DNA of 64,000 bases from Rhodothermus sp. (lineage in GTDB: Bacteria > Bacteroidota > Rhodothermia > Rhodothermales > Rhodothermaceae). The DNA is taken from contig JAUZRN010000021.1 in assembly GCA_030950375.1 (NCBI GenBank), forward strand, positions 26,499 through 90,498, given 5' to 3'. Below are positions 18,992-30,229 of this stretch, one piece after another. A model generated the notes under the pieces. That model searched no databases. It saw nothing but the letters and a program-made list of their open reading frames with translations, and was not told where the DNA came from. A program made the translations under genes and the position numbers. Within the stretch, counting starts at the first letter, position 1. Each line of letters begins with the position of its first letter.

Positions 18992-19507
18992 TCAGAGGTC
19001 TGGTGCGAAGCGTTCCTGCACGCGCGCGTCCATTTGTTCGACTTTCTCAATGAGCGTTTGCTTATAGGCGATGACGCGGTCGAGCAGTGCCGGATCGCCA
19101 GCTGCGAGGATCTGCACGGCCAGGAGGCCAGCATTGCGGGCCTGGCCGATAGCTACGGTGGCTACGGGCACACCACCAGGCATTTGAACGATGGACAGGA
19201 GCGAGTCGAGTCCCTGCAGATGGCGTGTGGGGACGGGTACACCGATGACGGGCAGGGGCGTAGCCGAAGCGATCATACCGGGCAGATGGGCAGCGCCGCC
19301 GGCTCCGGCGATGATCACTTTCAGGCCACGCGAATGCGCTGTGCGAGCGTATTCCAGCATGCGGTGCGGTGTGCGGTGGGCCGAAAGTACCCGGATCTCG
19401 TAGGGCACCTCGAAGGCTTCAAGTACGTGGGCCGCTTCTTCCATCACGGGCAGATCCGATTCGCTGCCCATGGCAATGCCCACCAGCGGCTGAGCGGAAG
19501 CAGGCAT
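18992..19507 (-). CDS. purE: N5-carboxyaminoimidazole ribonucleotide mutase
   Basis: 171 residues, class I Pur[28 protein letters not shown] and [16 protein letters not shown] form the substrate-binding site, including the catalytic His of the SAHR motif. It converts N5-CAIR to CAIR in purine synthesis. It lies 17 bases downstream of purK on the same strand, so the pair forms a two-gene unit. The C-terminus carries an extra helical segment ending [10 protein letters not shown]. Confidence 0.96.
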   Translation of the reverse strand: MPASAQPLVGIAMGSESDLPVMEEAAHVLEAFEVPYEIRVLSAHRTPHRMLEYARTAHSRGLKVIIAGAGGAAHLPGMIASATPLPVIGVPVPTRHLQGLDSLLSIVQMPGGVPVATVAIGQARNAGLLAVQILAAGDPALLDRVIAYKQTLIEKVEQMDARVQERFAPDL

Positions 19508-19524
19508 GGTACATAAAGGCTGGG

Positions 19525-20700
19525 TTAAAGATAGCGTGCAATCAGGTCCGCGGCCACTTCGGCCCGACGACGCACGTCTTCTGCGTCGGAGCCAGTGGCG
19601 GTAACGTGGCCCATTTTACGTCCGGGCCGCACCTGCGTTTTTCCGTACAGGTGTACGGCCACGCCGGGCATGCGGAGGGCTTCGGGGAGACCGCGCAGGT
19701 TCGGGCGGTCGCTGCTCCGTCGTCCCAGGATGTTGACCATGACAGCCACCGGCTCGCGTAGCTCGGGAGATCCCAGCGGCCAGTTGAGCACGGCCCGCAC
19801 GTGGTTTTCGAACTGGGAGGTGTAGCAGCCTTCGATCGTATAGTGGCCCGTGTTATGGGGACGTGGGGCCAGCTCGTTGATCAGAATGCGTCCGTCGGCC
19901 AGCTCAAACAGTTCCACGGCCGTGATGCCGATGCCATCGACCGCTTCGACAGCGGCACGAGCTATGCGGCGGGCTTCGTCGGCCACAGCCGGGTCAATCG
20001 CCGCCGGCGCCTGCACCAGGTAGCAGCGATGGTCCTGCTGTCTGGTATACACCACGGGATAGAGAACCTCTTCACCACCGGGGCTCCGCGCGACCAGCAC
20101 CGCCAGCTCCCGCACAAACGGCACCCAGGCCTCGACGAGCAGCCCGTCTTCCTGAGCCAGCTGGTTCCATCCAGCGCGGAGAGCCTCGGGAGTAGGTGCG
20201 GTAAAGTTGCCGTAGCCGTCATACGACCCTCGGTAACGTTTGAGCACCACAGGGTACCCGAAGCGCCTGGCGGCTGCCTGAGCCTCTTCCAGCGTAGCGC
20301 AACAGGCGAACGCTGGAAGCGGCAGACCGGCCTTGGCCAGCATTCGCTTCTGCTGGCCTTTATCTCGGATGATCTGCACAGTCCGGGCCCGAGGCCAGAG
20401 GGCCGTTCCCTCAGGGAGAATCGGTTCCAGAAGGTCGGCCGGCGCCCATTCGCTTTCGACGGTCACCACCGTACAGCCTTCGGCAAAGCGGCGTAGCACG
20501 TCGGGGTCGTGCCAGTCGCCTACGATCACCTCGCCCAGGCCTTCGGCCGCCTCGGCCGGCTTCGGAACCAGAAACCGAACCTGAAGCCCCATCCGAAGCG
20601 CCGCCATCGCGGTCATGCGGCCGAGCTGACCACCGCCCAGAATGCCAATAACCGGAACCGTTTGCTGCAAGGTCGCCACACCAGAGCTGTCAGGTTGCAT
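19525..20700 (-). CDS. purK: N5-carboxyaminoimidazole ribonucleotide synthase
   Basis: 391 residues, ATP-grasp enzyme making N5-CAIR from AIR, bicarbonate and [23 protein letters not shown] is the N-terminal signature. The ATP-grasp core has [16 protein letters not shown], followed by [29 protein letters not shown], the conserved PurK tail motif. ATG 20700 gives the expected length. It is followed directly by purE, its pathway partner. Confidence 0.96.
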   Translation of the reverse strand: MQPDSSGVATLQQTVPVIGILGGGQLGRMTAMAALRMGLQVRFLVPKPAEAAEGLGEVIVGDWHDPDVLRRFAEGCTVVTVESEWAPADLLEPILPEGTALWPRARTVQIIRDKGQQKRMLAKAGLPLPAFACCATLEEAQAAARRFGYPVVLKRYRGSYDGYGNFTAPTPEALRAGWNQLAQEDGLLVEAWVPFVRELAVLVARSPGGEEVLYPVVYTRQQDHRCYLVQAPAAIDPAVADEARRIARAAVEAVDGIGITAVELFELADGRILINELAPRPHNTGHYTIEGCYTSQFENHVRAVLNWPLGSPELREPVAVMVNILGRRSSDRPNLRGLPEALRMPGVAVHLYGKTQVRPGRKMGHVTATGSDAEDVRRRAEVAADLIARYL

Positions 20701-20770
20701 GCACAGGCTCGCGCGGAAGATAACAGAGGCTCGCCCTGATCTCCAAACGAAAAGCCCTCAAAGCACAGGC

Positions 20771-23230
20771 TTATGAAGTGGCACGAAGCGTGCGTAGCAG
20801 TTCTTCGAGTTCCGCTTCGCTCTGCACCAGCACGCGGCGCGCTTTAGATCCCTCGAACGGTCCGACGATGCCGGCCGTTTCGAGCTGATCCACAATGCGA
20901 GCGGCTCGGGTATAGCCGATCGATAGCTTGCGCTGCAGGAGGGAGACCGATCCTTGCTGGCTGCGGACGATGATGCGGGCCGCCTCTTCAAAGAGTTCAT
21001 CGTAGCCCTCTCCGTTGCCCTCACCCACGGAGTCTCCATTGCGTGCTTCGGTAGCGCTCGGCAAGCGATAAGGCCCGGGTCCTGGCTGTTCGGCAATGAA
21101 GCGCGTAACGCGTTCTACCTCGTCGATCGAGACGAAGGGCCCCTGCAGGCGCACCAGCTGGCTCCCCAGCATGAAGAGCATATCGCCGTTGCCTACCAGC
21201 CCTTCGGCACCATTCTGGTCGATGATGGTGCGAGAGTCCACCTTGGTAGCTACCTGGTAGGCGATCCGGGCCGGAAAGTTGGCCTTGATCAGTCCGGTAA
21301 TCACGTCCACCGAAGGACGCTGCGTGGCCAGCACAAGGTGGATACCTACAGCGCGTGCCATCTGGGCCAGGCGCGCAATGGGGCCTTCAATGTCTTTGCC
21401 GGCCGTCATCATCAGATCGGCCAGCTCGTCGATGATCACCACGATGTAGGGCAGGTGGCGATGTCCTTCCTCTGGTGAGAGGTCACCTGCTTTCAAGCGA
21501 CGGTTGTAATCTTTGATGCTACGCACTCCTGCTCTGGAAAGCAGGTCGTAGCGCCATTCCATTTCTTTCTCACAGCTTTTCAGCACGGCCAGTGCCTGTG
21601 CACAGTCCGTGATGATGGGCTCTTCCGCCTCTTCTGGCATGGCCAGGAAATGATCGACCACCGCAGCGTATTGCTGAAGCTCAATCTTCTTGGGGTCGAT
21701 CATGACAAATTTGAGGTTGGCCGGATGACAGGCATAGAGCAGACCAGTGATCAGGGCATTGAGTCCTACCGACTTCCCGGAGCCCGTTGAGCCGGCGATT
21801 AACAGGTGGGGTAGACGGGTTAGATCCTGCAGAAAGACTTCGCCTTCGATGGTCTTCCCCAGCGCGATCGGCAGCTCCATCTGGGCGTCGCGGAAACGGG
21901 CCGTCCCGATCACATCGCTGAGACGTACCAGCTCGCGATGCCGATTAGGTATTTCTACTCCAATAGCCGATTTGCCCGGAATCGGCGCAATCATGCGGAT
22001 GCCCGGGGCGGCCAGCGCCATGGCCAGATCGTCCTCCAGAGCGGTAATCTTGCTGATTTTGACTCCGGGTGCGGGGGTCAGCTCATAGAGGGTGACGGTA
22101 GGACCAACGATGGCATTGATTGAGATGATTTCGATGTTGTAGGTAGCCAGCTTGTCGAGCAGGATGCGTTTATTGGCTTCCAGCTCATCATAGTCAATGT
22201 GGCGTTCATGGGCCTCCGGTGCGTCGAGCAGGTCGATGGGCGGTGGGTTATAGGGGGGGAGGGAGACAAGCGCTGGCAGCTCGGCAGGCCGCTCGATACG
22301 GTCGGCCCGCTCTTCTTCGATGCGCTGGCGGACGATCAGCTCGGGTTGGTCTGCTTTGTCGGGGGCAGATTGGAAGAGCGGTGGCGGAGGAGGTGCTGAT
22401 GTTGCTGGCGGAGTGTCGCGCTGCAGGTCGCGCAGCAGTTCGTGCCGGGGGACGGCATCGGCCGCCGGTGTTGGCGAAGTCGGGCGTGGCTGAGGGGCAG
22501 GGACGGAGGGTTGCGGTCGTTGGGCTCGACTACGTTCCCGTTCGCAGCGGCGTTGCGCATGTCGCTGCCGCCAGGTGTGCCATCGGTGTCGTAGGCGCCC
22601 ACGGATGGCAGCCAGTAGATGTTCCAGGCGATCCAGGGACCGTTGCAGGTCGTGATCTACCAGCAGTAGCGTGATCGAAGTGAGCCCCAGCAGGAGCAAG
22701 CCCAGCGTGCCGACTGTACCGAAGACCTGGCTCATCCACCCGGCCAGGGCCAGCCCCAGCTGTCCGGACCAGGCGTGCAGCTCGGTTTCGAAGACTACGC
22801 TGAACCACCCAAAACTCGCGGCCAGCAGCGGCACAAGCAGCAACAGCAGCCCACTCAGCAACGGGAGCGCACGTGGCCGACGGTCTCGAAAAATCACATA
22901 CCCCCAGGCTATCAGCAGGCCCGGAAGAAGAACGGTAGCATAGCCAAACAGGCGTGCCACCAGCAGGTAAGCCAGCGCAGCGCCTACCAGCCCCAGCGCA
23001 TTTTCTGCCCGGTTATTGCCCGGATCCAGTGCTGCTTGAAGGGAGAAGCGCTGCGCCAGTGCGTTATCGGACGGTTGATAGGTTACCAGTGCCAGGATGA
23101 CCAGGAGCCCCAATACGATGAGCGTCAGCCCCAGAATCTCCCGACGGCGAACCGGCGAGATAACCGGCGCTGCTGCCGTCTCGCTGCGCTTGCGCGTTTT
23201 GCGACGACGCCTGGAAGTTGTGGTGGCCAT
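20771..23230 (-). CDS. ftsK: DNA translocase FtsK/SpoIIIE
   Basis: 819 residues. Four or five membrane segments occupy about 28-190, followed by a basic/Pro-rich linker (about 195-310), the alpha domain, and the RecA-like motor with Walker A GSTGSGKSVGLNALITG and Walker B VVIIDELADLMMTAG. A C-terminal gamma winged-helix domain (SLLQRKLSIGYTRAARIVDQLE) recognises KOPS-type orientation sequences. It pumps chromosome DNA through the closing septum and activates dif recombination. The linker is short compared with E. coli FtsK, as is normal outside enterobacteria. It is 54 bases downstream of comB. Confidence 0.96.
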   Translation of the reverse strand: MATTTSRRRRKTRKRSETAAAPVISPVRRREILGLTLIVLGLLVILALVTYQPSDNALAQRFSLQAALDPGNNRAENALGLVGAALAYLLVARLFGYATVLLPGLLIAWGYVIFRDRRPRALPLLSGLLLLLVPLLAASFGWFSVVFETELHAWSGQLGLALAGWMSQVFGTVGTLGLLLLGLTSITLLLVDHDLQRSLDRLEHLLAAIRGRLRHRWHTWRQRHAQRRCERERSRAQRPQPSVPAPQPRPTSPTPAADAVPRHELLRDLQRDTPPATSAPPPPPLFQSAPDKADQPELIVRQRIEEERADRIERPAELPALVSLPPYNPPPIDLLDAPEAHERHIDYDELEANKRILLDKLATYNIEIISINAIVGPTVTLYELTPAPGVKISKITALEDDLAMALAAPGIRMIAPIPGKSAIGVEIPNRHRELVRLSDVIGTARFRDAQMELPIALGKTIEGEVFLQDLTRLPHLLIAGSTGSGKSVGLNALITGLLYACHPANLKFVMIDPKKIELQQYAAVVDHFLAMPEEAEEPIITDCAQALAVLKSCEKEMEWRYDLLSRAGVRSIKDYNRRLKAGDLSPEEGHRHLPYIVVIIDELADLMMTAGKDIEGPIARLAQMARAVGIHLVLATQRPSVDVITGLIKANFPARIAYQVATKVDSRTIIDQNGAEGLVGNGDMLFMLGSQLVRLQGPFVSIDEVERVTRFIAEQPGPGPYRLPSATEARNGDSVGEGNGEGYDELFEEAARIIVRSQQGSVSLLQRKLSIGYTRAARIVDQLETAGIVGPFEGSKARRVLVQSEAELEELLRTLRATS

Positions 23231-23284
23231 GTTTCAAAGATACGACACGTGCCCACGCCTCGCCAGCCTTCTGTACGCCCGAGA

Positions 23285-24034
23285 TTATTCGGCGGATTCA
23301 GAAGGCTGACGCTGTTTGTACAGGACCAGGCGATTTTCCCGGTAATAAGGGAGCACGGGCAGGGTATCGAGCTGCAGGCAGTACTCTACATCGGCCCCGT
23401 AGCCTTTTTCGATGAGCCAGCGCGCATGATTACTATGGCGCAATGCATCGGCCAGCCGATCACGGTCGTGCAAATACTGCGTCAGGGCGATATGGGCAGC
23501 GTCGCTTACGTATGCGGGTTCCTGGCCCTTCCAGAGGCGATAGAGCAGCAGGCCAGCACAGAGCGTATCGTCGAGGGCTACCCGGTTGTTACGTCCGGCG
23601 CAGATAAGTGTAACATCAAGGCCCACTTCCTGGATGAATTGCACAACGCGCGCTGCGTTGAGAAAGCCGCCGATCACCAGATGTGGCGCATTACGCACAT
23701 TCCAGATCGTCCGCGTGCCGTTGGTGGTGTTCAGGATGATCGTTTTGCCTGCCACCACATCCGGAGTGTATTCCAGGGGCGAATTGCCCAGATGGTAGCC
23801 GTCGATGCGATCACCATCGCGTTCGCCGCCCAGCAGGTAGGTGCTCGGATCGAGGTTCATGGCAATTTTTCCGGCCTGGTCCATATCGGCCACCGGAATG
23901 ACAGCCCGTGCACCGTTGGCCAACGCCGTGATAATGGTCGACGAAGCCCGCAGTACGTCGATCACCACGACAGTTCGGCCCTCAATGTCCTCTTCGTTGA
24001 TCTGATAACCTGTCAGAAAAACCTCTACGTTCAT
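23285..24034 (-). CDS. comB: 2-phosphosulfolactate phosphatase (ComB family)
   Basis: 249 residues. ComB-type signatures are VVVIDVLRASSTIITALANGA, GGERDGDRIDGYHLGNSPLEY, TNGTRTIWNVRNAPHLVIGGFLNA and LICAGRNNRVALDDTLCAGL. The enzyme removes phosphate from 2-phosphosulfolactate to give sulfolactate. In methanogens this serves coenzyme M synthesis; in bacteria the product may feed other sulfonates. No comA or comC is adjacent, so the local physiological role is open. Confidence 0.9.
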   Translation of the reverse strand: MNVEVFLTGYQINEEDIEGRTVVVIDVLRASSTIITALANGARAVIPVADMDQAGKIAMNLDPSTYLLGGERDGDRIDGYHLGNSPLEYTPDVVAGKTIILNTTNGTRTIWNVRNAPHLVIGGFLNAARVVQFIQEVGLDVTLICAGRNNRVALDDTLCAGLLLYRLWKGQEPAYVSDAAHIALTQYLHDRDRLADALRHSNHARWLIEKGYGADVEYCLQLDTLPVLPYYRENRLVLYKQRQPSESAE

Positions 24035-24144
24035 CTCCAGAGCTGACTTCCTGCGCTATCGGGAATTTCAGACAGCGATGCAGCCGTCCGTTATGGAGGG
24101 GCAAAATTACAACACACGCCGGCGTCGTCGTGTACAGGGAACGG

Positions 24145-25272
24145 TCATTTTTTGTGAAGCTCGACGAATGGTGGTTTATGGACGCGGGCCGGTAGCAACT
24201 GGCGTCTGATCTGTATATCAAGACGGCGGCCGGGCTCCGTGTACTCGGACTGGTTGGGCACGTAGCCCAGGGCAATACCCTGTTGTAGCACGGGGGAAAG
24301 AGTGCCGCTGGTGACCCGGCCGATAGGTGAGCCGGCGAGATTAACAATTGGATAGCCGGCCCGTGGAATGCCACGATCTTCCAGGACTAATCCGATCAAA
24401 CGGCGCGCCGGACCGCTTTCTTTAATCCGTAGCAGGGCTTCTCGGCCGATAAACGCACCCTTGTCGAATTTGACTACCCAGCCCAGTCCAGCTTCCAGGG
24501 GGTTGGTCGATTCGTCGAGCTCATGGCCATACAGACAGTACCCAGCTTCCAGGCGGAGCGTGTCGCGTGCCCCCAGCCCGGCTGGCTTTAGGCCATGGGC
24601 CTCGCCCACCTCCAGCAAGGCGTCCCATACGCGGACAGCCTCGTCGGCGTAGCAATAGATTTCCAGGCCGGGCTCGCCCGTATAGCCGGTATGCGAGAGA
24701 ACGGCCCAGCGACAGCCCAGAAACGCGCCAGGTGCCATTACCCGAAAGTGATAGTAGCGGGGGTTGTCCGGCCTCAGATCAGGTACAAAGTGCTGGGCAA
24801 TGGTGAAGGCCGCAGGCCCCTGCAGGGCCAGCAGAGCAATTTCGTCAGAACGATTTTCCAGTTGAGCGCCCATGGGATTGTGGGCCTGCATCCAGGCAAA
24901 GTCTTTGTCAATGTTGGCCGCATTGACGACCAGCAGGTAAGTCTCGGCGTCGAACCGATAGACCAGCAGGTCATCGACGACCCCTCCCTCGGGGGTGCAC
25001 ATGACCGTGTAGAGGGCCCGGCCGTCGTAGAGGCGGCCAGCATCGTTGGTGATCAGGTGTTGCACAAATTCGAAGGCCCGGGGACCGCGCACGAAGATTT
25101 CACCCATGTGGGACACGTCGAACAGACCGGCTGTCCGACGAACGGCCAGGTGTTCGTCGAGGATGCCGCTGTATTGGACGGGCATTTCGAAGCCGCCAAA
25201 GCCCATCATGCGGGCGCCCAGTGCCACATGTCGGTCGTAGAGCGGTGTGCGTTTGAGTGTGGTTTCGGCCAT
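24145..25272 (-). CDS. gcvT: Aminomethyltransferase (glycine cleavage T protein)
   Basis: 375 residues. N-terminal LYDRHVALGARMMGFGGFEMPVQYSGILDEHLAVR and GLFDVSHMGEI carry the folate-binding site and the catalytic Asp region. The C-terminal GcvT barrel follows (KESGPARRLIGLVLEDRGIPRAGYPI; GRVTSGTLSPVLQQGIALGYV). It transfers the aminomethyl carbon of glycine to THF. Other gcv genes are absent from the window. It starts 23 bases after tyrA, implying co-transcription with it. Confidence 0.96.
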   Translation of the reverse strand: MAETTLKRTPLYDRHVALGARMMGFGGFEMPVQYSGILDEHLAVRRTAGLFDVSHMGEIFVRGPRAFEFVQHLITNDAGRLYDGRALYTVMCTPEGGVVDDLLVYRFDAETYLLVVNAANIDKDFAWMQAHNPMGAQLENRSDEIALLALQGPAAFTIAQHFVPDLRPDNPRYYHFRVMAPGAFLGCRWAVLSHTGYTGEPGLEIYCYADEAVRVWDALLEVGEAHGLKPAGLGARDTLRLEAGYCLYGHELDESTNPLEAGLGWVVKFDKGAFIGREALLRIKESGPARRLIGLVLEDRGIPRAGYPIVNLAGSPIGRVTSGTLSPVLQQGIALGYVPNQSEYTEPGRRLDIQIRRQLLPARVHKPPFVELHKK

Positions 25273-25295
25273 GGCTTTCGGAGGTTTTAAGCTTG

Positions 25296-26417
25296 CTACA
25301 GGGAATGATCTTCGGGGCGAAACGCTTCGATACCGGCCTGCCGGAGCACCTGGCAGGCGCGTTCTGCATCAATATCGGTAGCGAAACCCAGGCGGAAGGT
25401 GCCGCCGGTACCCTCTCGTACTTTCAGCAGCTCGATGTCCTGGATGTTCAGGTTGGCCTCATAGAGGGCACGGGTGATCCGATAGAGGGCACCCGGGCGA
25501 TCTTCGATGCGCACGTAGATATCGGCCAGCGGATGCAGAAATCCTTTGGTATCGCGGGGGATGCGGATGCGCGTCTGACGGGCCTCTTCGAAAGCCTGTT
25601 CGAGGGCCTGCGCATCTTCTTCGATGAGGCGGTTGCGCAGGCGTTGCAGGTTGGCCGCAAAGTGGCCCAGTGTGTCGAGCAGGGGGCCCTCGTTAGCAAA
25701 GAGCACATCGCGCCACAGGTCGAACGGGGAGGAAGCGATGCGCGTCATATCGCGAAAGCCACCGGCCGCCAGCTGGAAAAAGGTGGCGTCGCCCTTACTC
25801 CGTTCAGCCGCTGTGTTGACCAGTAGCACGGCCAGTAGCTGGGGCAGGTGACTGACTGTAGCTGCAATGGCATCGTGGCGTTCAGCATCAAGCAAAAGCA
25901 CCCGGGCACCCAGTAGCTGGATCAGCTCCAGGAGATCGCGGTGCTCCTGTTGAAGGGTCGTAGCGGCGTCGCTGGACGGAGGACACAGCACATAGGTGGC
26001 ATTCTCGAACAGGAACGGATCGGCATTGGCCAGACCGCGTCGCTCGGAGCCGGCCATGGGATGGCCTCCGATAAAGAAGACGGTTTCGGGTAGCATCTCG
26101 CGGGCGTGGGCCATGATCGGGCGTTTGACGCCGCAGACGTCGGTTACTCGCGCGCCCGGTTTCAGGTGCGGGCCTATCTCTTCCAGCAGGTATAGAATGC
26201 CTGGCAGGGGGGTCGCCAGCACGACCAGGTCGGCTTCGGCCACAGCCTCAGCAACGTCTTCGGCCACGGCATCCACAATGCCAAGGCTGCGGGCTTGCGC
26301 GAGCACTTCGCGGCGGTCGAAGGCCGTCAGGTGCAGTGTCGGCCGTGCCCGCTTCCAGGCCATTGCCAGCGAACCCCCGATCAGGCCGAGTCCGCAGATC
26401 GTAATCCGCTCGATCAT
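25296..26417 (-). CDS. tyrA: Prephenate dehydrogenase with C-terminal ACT domain
   Basis: 373 residues. The Rossmann motif GLGLIGGSLAMAW is at the N-terminus, and GGHPMAGSERRG is the catalytic/substrate segment of TyrA. An ACT domain from about residue 295 (IYVRIEDRPGALYRITRALYEANLNIQDIELLKVREG) should mediate tyrosine feedback. The enzyme converts prephenate to 4-hydroxyphenylpyruvate. Its ATG lies three bases after the stop of the DDAH-like gene, and gcvT follows after 23 bases. Confidence 0.94.
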   Translation of the reverse strand: MIERITICGLGLIGGSLAMAWKRARPTLHLTAFDRREVLAQARSLGIVDAVAEDVAEAVAEADLVVLATPLPGILYLLEEIGPHLKPGARVTDVCGVKRPIMAHAREMLPETVFFIGGHPMAGSERRGLANADPFLFENATYVLCPPSSDAATTLQQEHRDLLELIQLLGARVLLLDAERHDAIAATVSHLPQLLAVLLVNTAAERSKGDATFFQLAAGGFRDMTRIASSPFDLWRDVLFANEGPLLDTLGHFAANLQRLRNRLIEEDAQALEQAFEEARQTRIRIPRDTKGFLHPLADIYVRIEDRPGALYRITRALYEANLNIQDIELLKVREGTGGTFRLGFATDIDAERACQVLRQAGIEAFRPEDHSL

Positions 26418-26420
26418 GGC

Positions 26421-27320
26421 TTAGAAAAACATCAGTTTCATGCAGAAGACAGAACCGCCGGATTTTAGAAACTCGCTGGTATCCAGTTCAATCGGCTCGA
26501 AGCCGGCTGCGCGGAGCCGGGCGACGGTTTCGGTACAACCCTGCTGGATCAACACATGACGACCATCGGGGCAGTGGGCATTGCAGGCCAGAAGTTTGCG
26601 GGCTTCGTGTTCAGGCACCGGTATCAGGTTAGGAATCAGTCGCTGTAGCAGGGCACGTCCTTCCTCATCGAAAGCGGCCGGTACGTACAGGGCTGTGCCG
26701 GCGTCGAGCAGACTCAGACAGGTATCCAGATGATAGAAGTCCGGATCGGTCAGGCGGAGTGCGACCACGCGGACTTCCAATGTTTGCGCAAGCCACGCAT
26801 AGATGGTCCGATCGGTACGGAAGCCGTAGCCACCCCAGAGCAGGGCATGGCCCGGATGCCAGAGCGCATCGCCCATTCCTTCAAAGCTGCCCGGTACGTT
26901 TTCTGGAATAGAAACGAGGACATAGCCCTGTTGCCCGAAGAAGTGAGCCACGTGGGGAACTTCGGCACGTCGCTGAGGAGCATGCATACGGCTGAGCACA
27001 ACGCCCCGCTGGTCATTTGTCCGTCGAAAAGGGAGCGTCTGGTTGGCACAGAAGACCATATCGGGCAGCTCCGGCACGCCCTTCAATACATGCACCTCAA
27101 AACCCAGTTGCTGGTAGGTATCGCGCAGCGCCGCCCATTGACGAGCAGCCCGTGCCCGATCTACTTTACCAACGTGTCCTTCCATGTAGGGGTTGATCAC
27201 GTACACTACGTCGAAGTGGTCGGGCGACACCATGAGCACCTGCCGCGGAGGAGGCATCGGAGGCGTCGTTTCAACGGTAAAATCCAGCTGGTCAGCTTCC
27301 CAGTAAACCATGGGTTCCAT
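26421..27320 (-). CDS. Amidinotransferase/DDAH-fold amidino hydrolase
   Basis: About 299 residues from ATG 27320; ATG 27311 is an alternative. The guanidine-modifying pentein fold is indicated by MVSPDHFDVVYVINPYM at the start, ELPDMVFCANQTL, FYHLDTCLSLLD (catalytic His) and the terminal GGSVFCMKL with the nucleophilic Cys. Relatives hydrolyse dimethylarginine or act on arginine- or ornithine-type substrates. The substrate here is not predictable, although the arginine relation and adjacency to tyrA and gcvT are noteworthy. The open frame continues upstream to about 27554, but that extension is not family-like. Confidence 0.82.
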   Translation of the reverse strand: MEPMVYWEADQLDFTVETTPPMPPPRQVLMVSPDHFDVVYVINPYMEGHVGKVDRARAARQWAALRDTYQQLGFEVHVLKGVPELPDMVFCANQTLPFRRTNDQRGVVLSRMHAPQRRAEVPHVAHFFGQQGYVLVSIPENVPGSFEGMGDALWHPGHALLWGGYGFRTDRTIYAWLAQTLEVRVVALRLTDPDFYHLDTCLSLLDAGTALYVPAAFDEEGRALLQRLIPNLIPVPEHEARKLLACNAHCPDGRHVLIQQGCTETVARLRAAGFEPIELDTSEFLKSGGSVFCMKLMFF

Positions 27321-27363
27321 TTCGTTCAAGCAGTTCTTGTAGCGGAGGCCTTCTGCCTGGAAG

Positions 27364-27594
27364 TTAAAGCCTGAATTCGACAGGGGGTAGCTTGTTCGCT
27401 TCCTGCATGTAGATGGTACGCCGCGAGAAATTTGAATGTCCGGGTCTCGGCGCTGGGGAGCATGCTGCAGATGCTGCTTGATCTTGAACAGCTCGTCCGG
27501 GCGTACCGGAAGGTGAGGGCCTGCTTGCCAGCGTTCGGGATGACCCACGTGCAAGCACAGGCTGGATCGTATCGAACGAGACGGCCTGGCTCAT
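27364..27594 (-). pseudogene. Possible small gene disrupted by a compensating frameshift pair
   Basis: The 340-base gap between pgk and the DDAH-like gene holds a 76-codon minus-strand frame from ATG 27594 to TAA 27364. Its first 15 or so and last 20 residues look protein-like (MSQAVSFDTIQPVLA; RRTIYMQEANKLPPVEFRL), while the middle is Ser/Arg/Pro junk. In the same middle stretch the neighbouring frame reads sensibly (for example PVRPDELFKIKQHLQHAPQR). This fits one frameshift near 27555 and a reverse one near 27430. I recognise no family. Sequencing error, decay or chance are all possible. Confidence 0.35.
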
Positions 27595-27660
27595 GGTTAC
27601 GCTGGAAGGGCTTCCGAGTGCCAACCCCCAACATCAGCGGGCATGAGGTGACCACGTGCT

Positions 27661-28869
27661 TTATTTTTTGTCGGTCAACGCTGCCAGACCAGGTAGTTCT
27701 TTGCCTTCGAGAAACTCCAGCATGGCACCACCGCCCGTCGAGACATGGCTGACCCGATCGGCGTAGCCTGCCTGGGTAATGGCAGCTACCGAGTCGCCAC
27801 CGCCCACTACGGTCAGGGCTCCGCGGTCGGTAGCTTCGGCCAGGGCCTCGGCTATGGCGAAGGTTCCCTTGGCAAAGCGGGACATTTCAAAGACGCCCAT
27901 GGGACCGTTCCAGACTACGGTGCGCGCCTGAAGGATTTCCGCGCGGTATTGCTCGACGGTCTTCGGCCCGATGTCCAGGCCCATGAGGCCGTCTGGAATA
28001 TCGCCTTCGACCACTTGGGCGGGCGCCTCGTTGGAGAACGCAGGGGCCACCACGTGATCGGCCGGCAGCAGGATTTTGCCGTCTGCTTCTTCATAGAGCT
28101 GGCGTGCTTCTTCCAGGCGGTCTGCTTCCACCCGCGAGGCCCCGACGCCGTGACCCAGCGCCTTCAGGAACGTGTAGCTCATGGCACCGCCGATGAGTAG
28201 CCGGTCGACACGCGGCAGCAGGTTCCGAATCACCCCGATTTTGTCGGAGACCTTGGCACCGCCCAGGATGGCCACGAACGGATGTTCGGGCTGGTCGAGC
28301 AGGCGGCTCAGATACGCCACCTCTCGCTTCATCAGGTAGCCCATGGCTGCCTGCTTGACATAATGGGCCACGCCTTCGGTGGAGGCGTGTGCACGGTGGG
28401 CCGAGCCAAAGGCATCGTTGACATACACGTCGGCCAGTTCGGCCAGCTGACGTGCCAGCTCCGGATCGTTTTTGGTTTCACCCGGATGGAAGCGGGTGTT
28501 CTCCAGCAGCAGCACCCCCCCTTCAGGCATGCTGTGGATTGCCTGGCGGACGAGCTCGCCTACGATATTGCTCACAAAGCGAACGCGCACGCCCAGCAGC
28601 TCTTCCAGGCGGCGGGCCACCGGTGCCAGGCTGTATTTGGGGTCAGGCTGTCCTTTGGGACGGCCCAGATGACTCATCAGGATCACTTTGGCACCGGCCT
28701 GCATCAAGGCGCGGATCGTGGGCAGGGCCTCCCGGATGCGTGTGTCGTCGGCAACGATCAGATTGCCCTGTTCGTTTTCTTTCAGAGGGACGTTGAAATC
28801 GACGCGGACCAGCACGCGCTTGCCCTTAAGGTCCAGGTCATCGATGGTCAGTTTGTGGCGTGTGGACAT
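27661..28869 (-). CDS. pgk: Phosphoglycerate kinase
   Basis: 402 residues from ATG 28869; the frame extends 30 codons upstream, but those are not PGK-like. [20 protein letters not shown] and [15 protein letters not shown] form the 3-phosphoglycerate site. [20 protein letters not shown] and [13 protein letters not shown] form the nucleotide site. It makes ATP from 1,3-bisphosphoglycerate in glycolysis. It lies about 100 bases downstream of gap on the same strand, the typical gap-pgk order. Confidence 0.97.
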   Translation of the reverse strand: MSTRHKLTIDDLDLKGKRVLVRVDFNVPLKENEQGNLIVADDTRIREALPTIRALMQAGAKVILMSHLGRPKGQPDPKYSLAPVARRLEELLGVRVRFVSNIVGELVRQAIHSMPEGGVLLLENTRFHPGETKNDPELARQLAELADVYVNDAFGSAHRAHASTEGVAHYVKQAAMGYLMKREVAYLSRLLDQPEHPFVAILGGAKVSDKIGVIRNLLPRVDRLLIGGAMSYTFLKALGHGVGASRVEADRLEEARQLYEEADGKILLPADHVVAPAFSNEAPAQVVEGDIPDGLMGLDIGPKTVEQYRAEILQARTVVWNGPMGVFEMSRFAKGTFAIAEALAEATDRGALTVVGGGDSVAAITQAGYADRVSHVSTGGGAMLEFLEGKELPGLAALTDKK

Positions 28870-28968
28870 GGCCAGCAGGGGTTTGATCCGGGGATGCACG
28901 AAAAAGGGAGAACGGAGGACGACCGGACGGCCCTTCCGTTCTCCCCGCAACCGTTTCACCCAGGAGAC

Positions 28969-30021
<1,053 letters not shown>

Positions 30022-30229
30022 TTACGGGGATGCCTCTTGTTAAGGATAAGCGTAAAGTGGCCCTCGGACGCGAAGGCTTGACGGAATTTAACGAAAATCT
30101 GAGCAAAATACGTGTAACAAAGCAGGGAAACGTTCGTGCAGGCCAGCGTTGAAGCAACGTCCGTTGTTTATCTGTCCGAAGAGAACTATTTTAGCACATT
30201 ACACAGAAAATCAAGTTCAGAAGACCGAC

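Noticed and set aside
22775..24046. 423-codon plus-strand open frame
   Set aside because: It crosses two opposite-strand genes (ftsK N-terminus and comB) and the gap between them, and shows no motif.
25273..25295. Glycine riboswitch upstream of gcvT
   Set aside because: Only 23 bases separate gcvT from tyrA, too short for an aptamer, and no glycine-aptamer core is visible.
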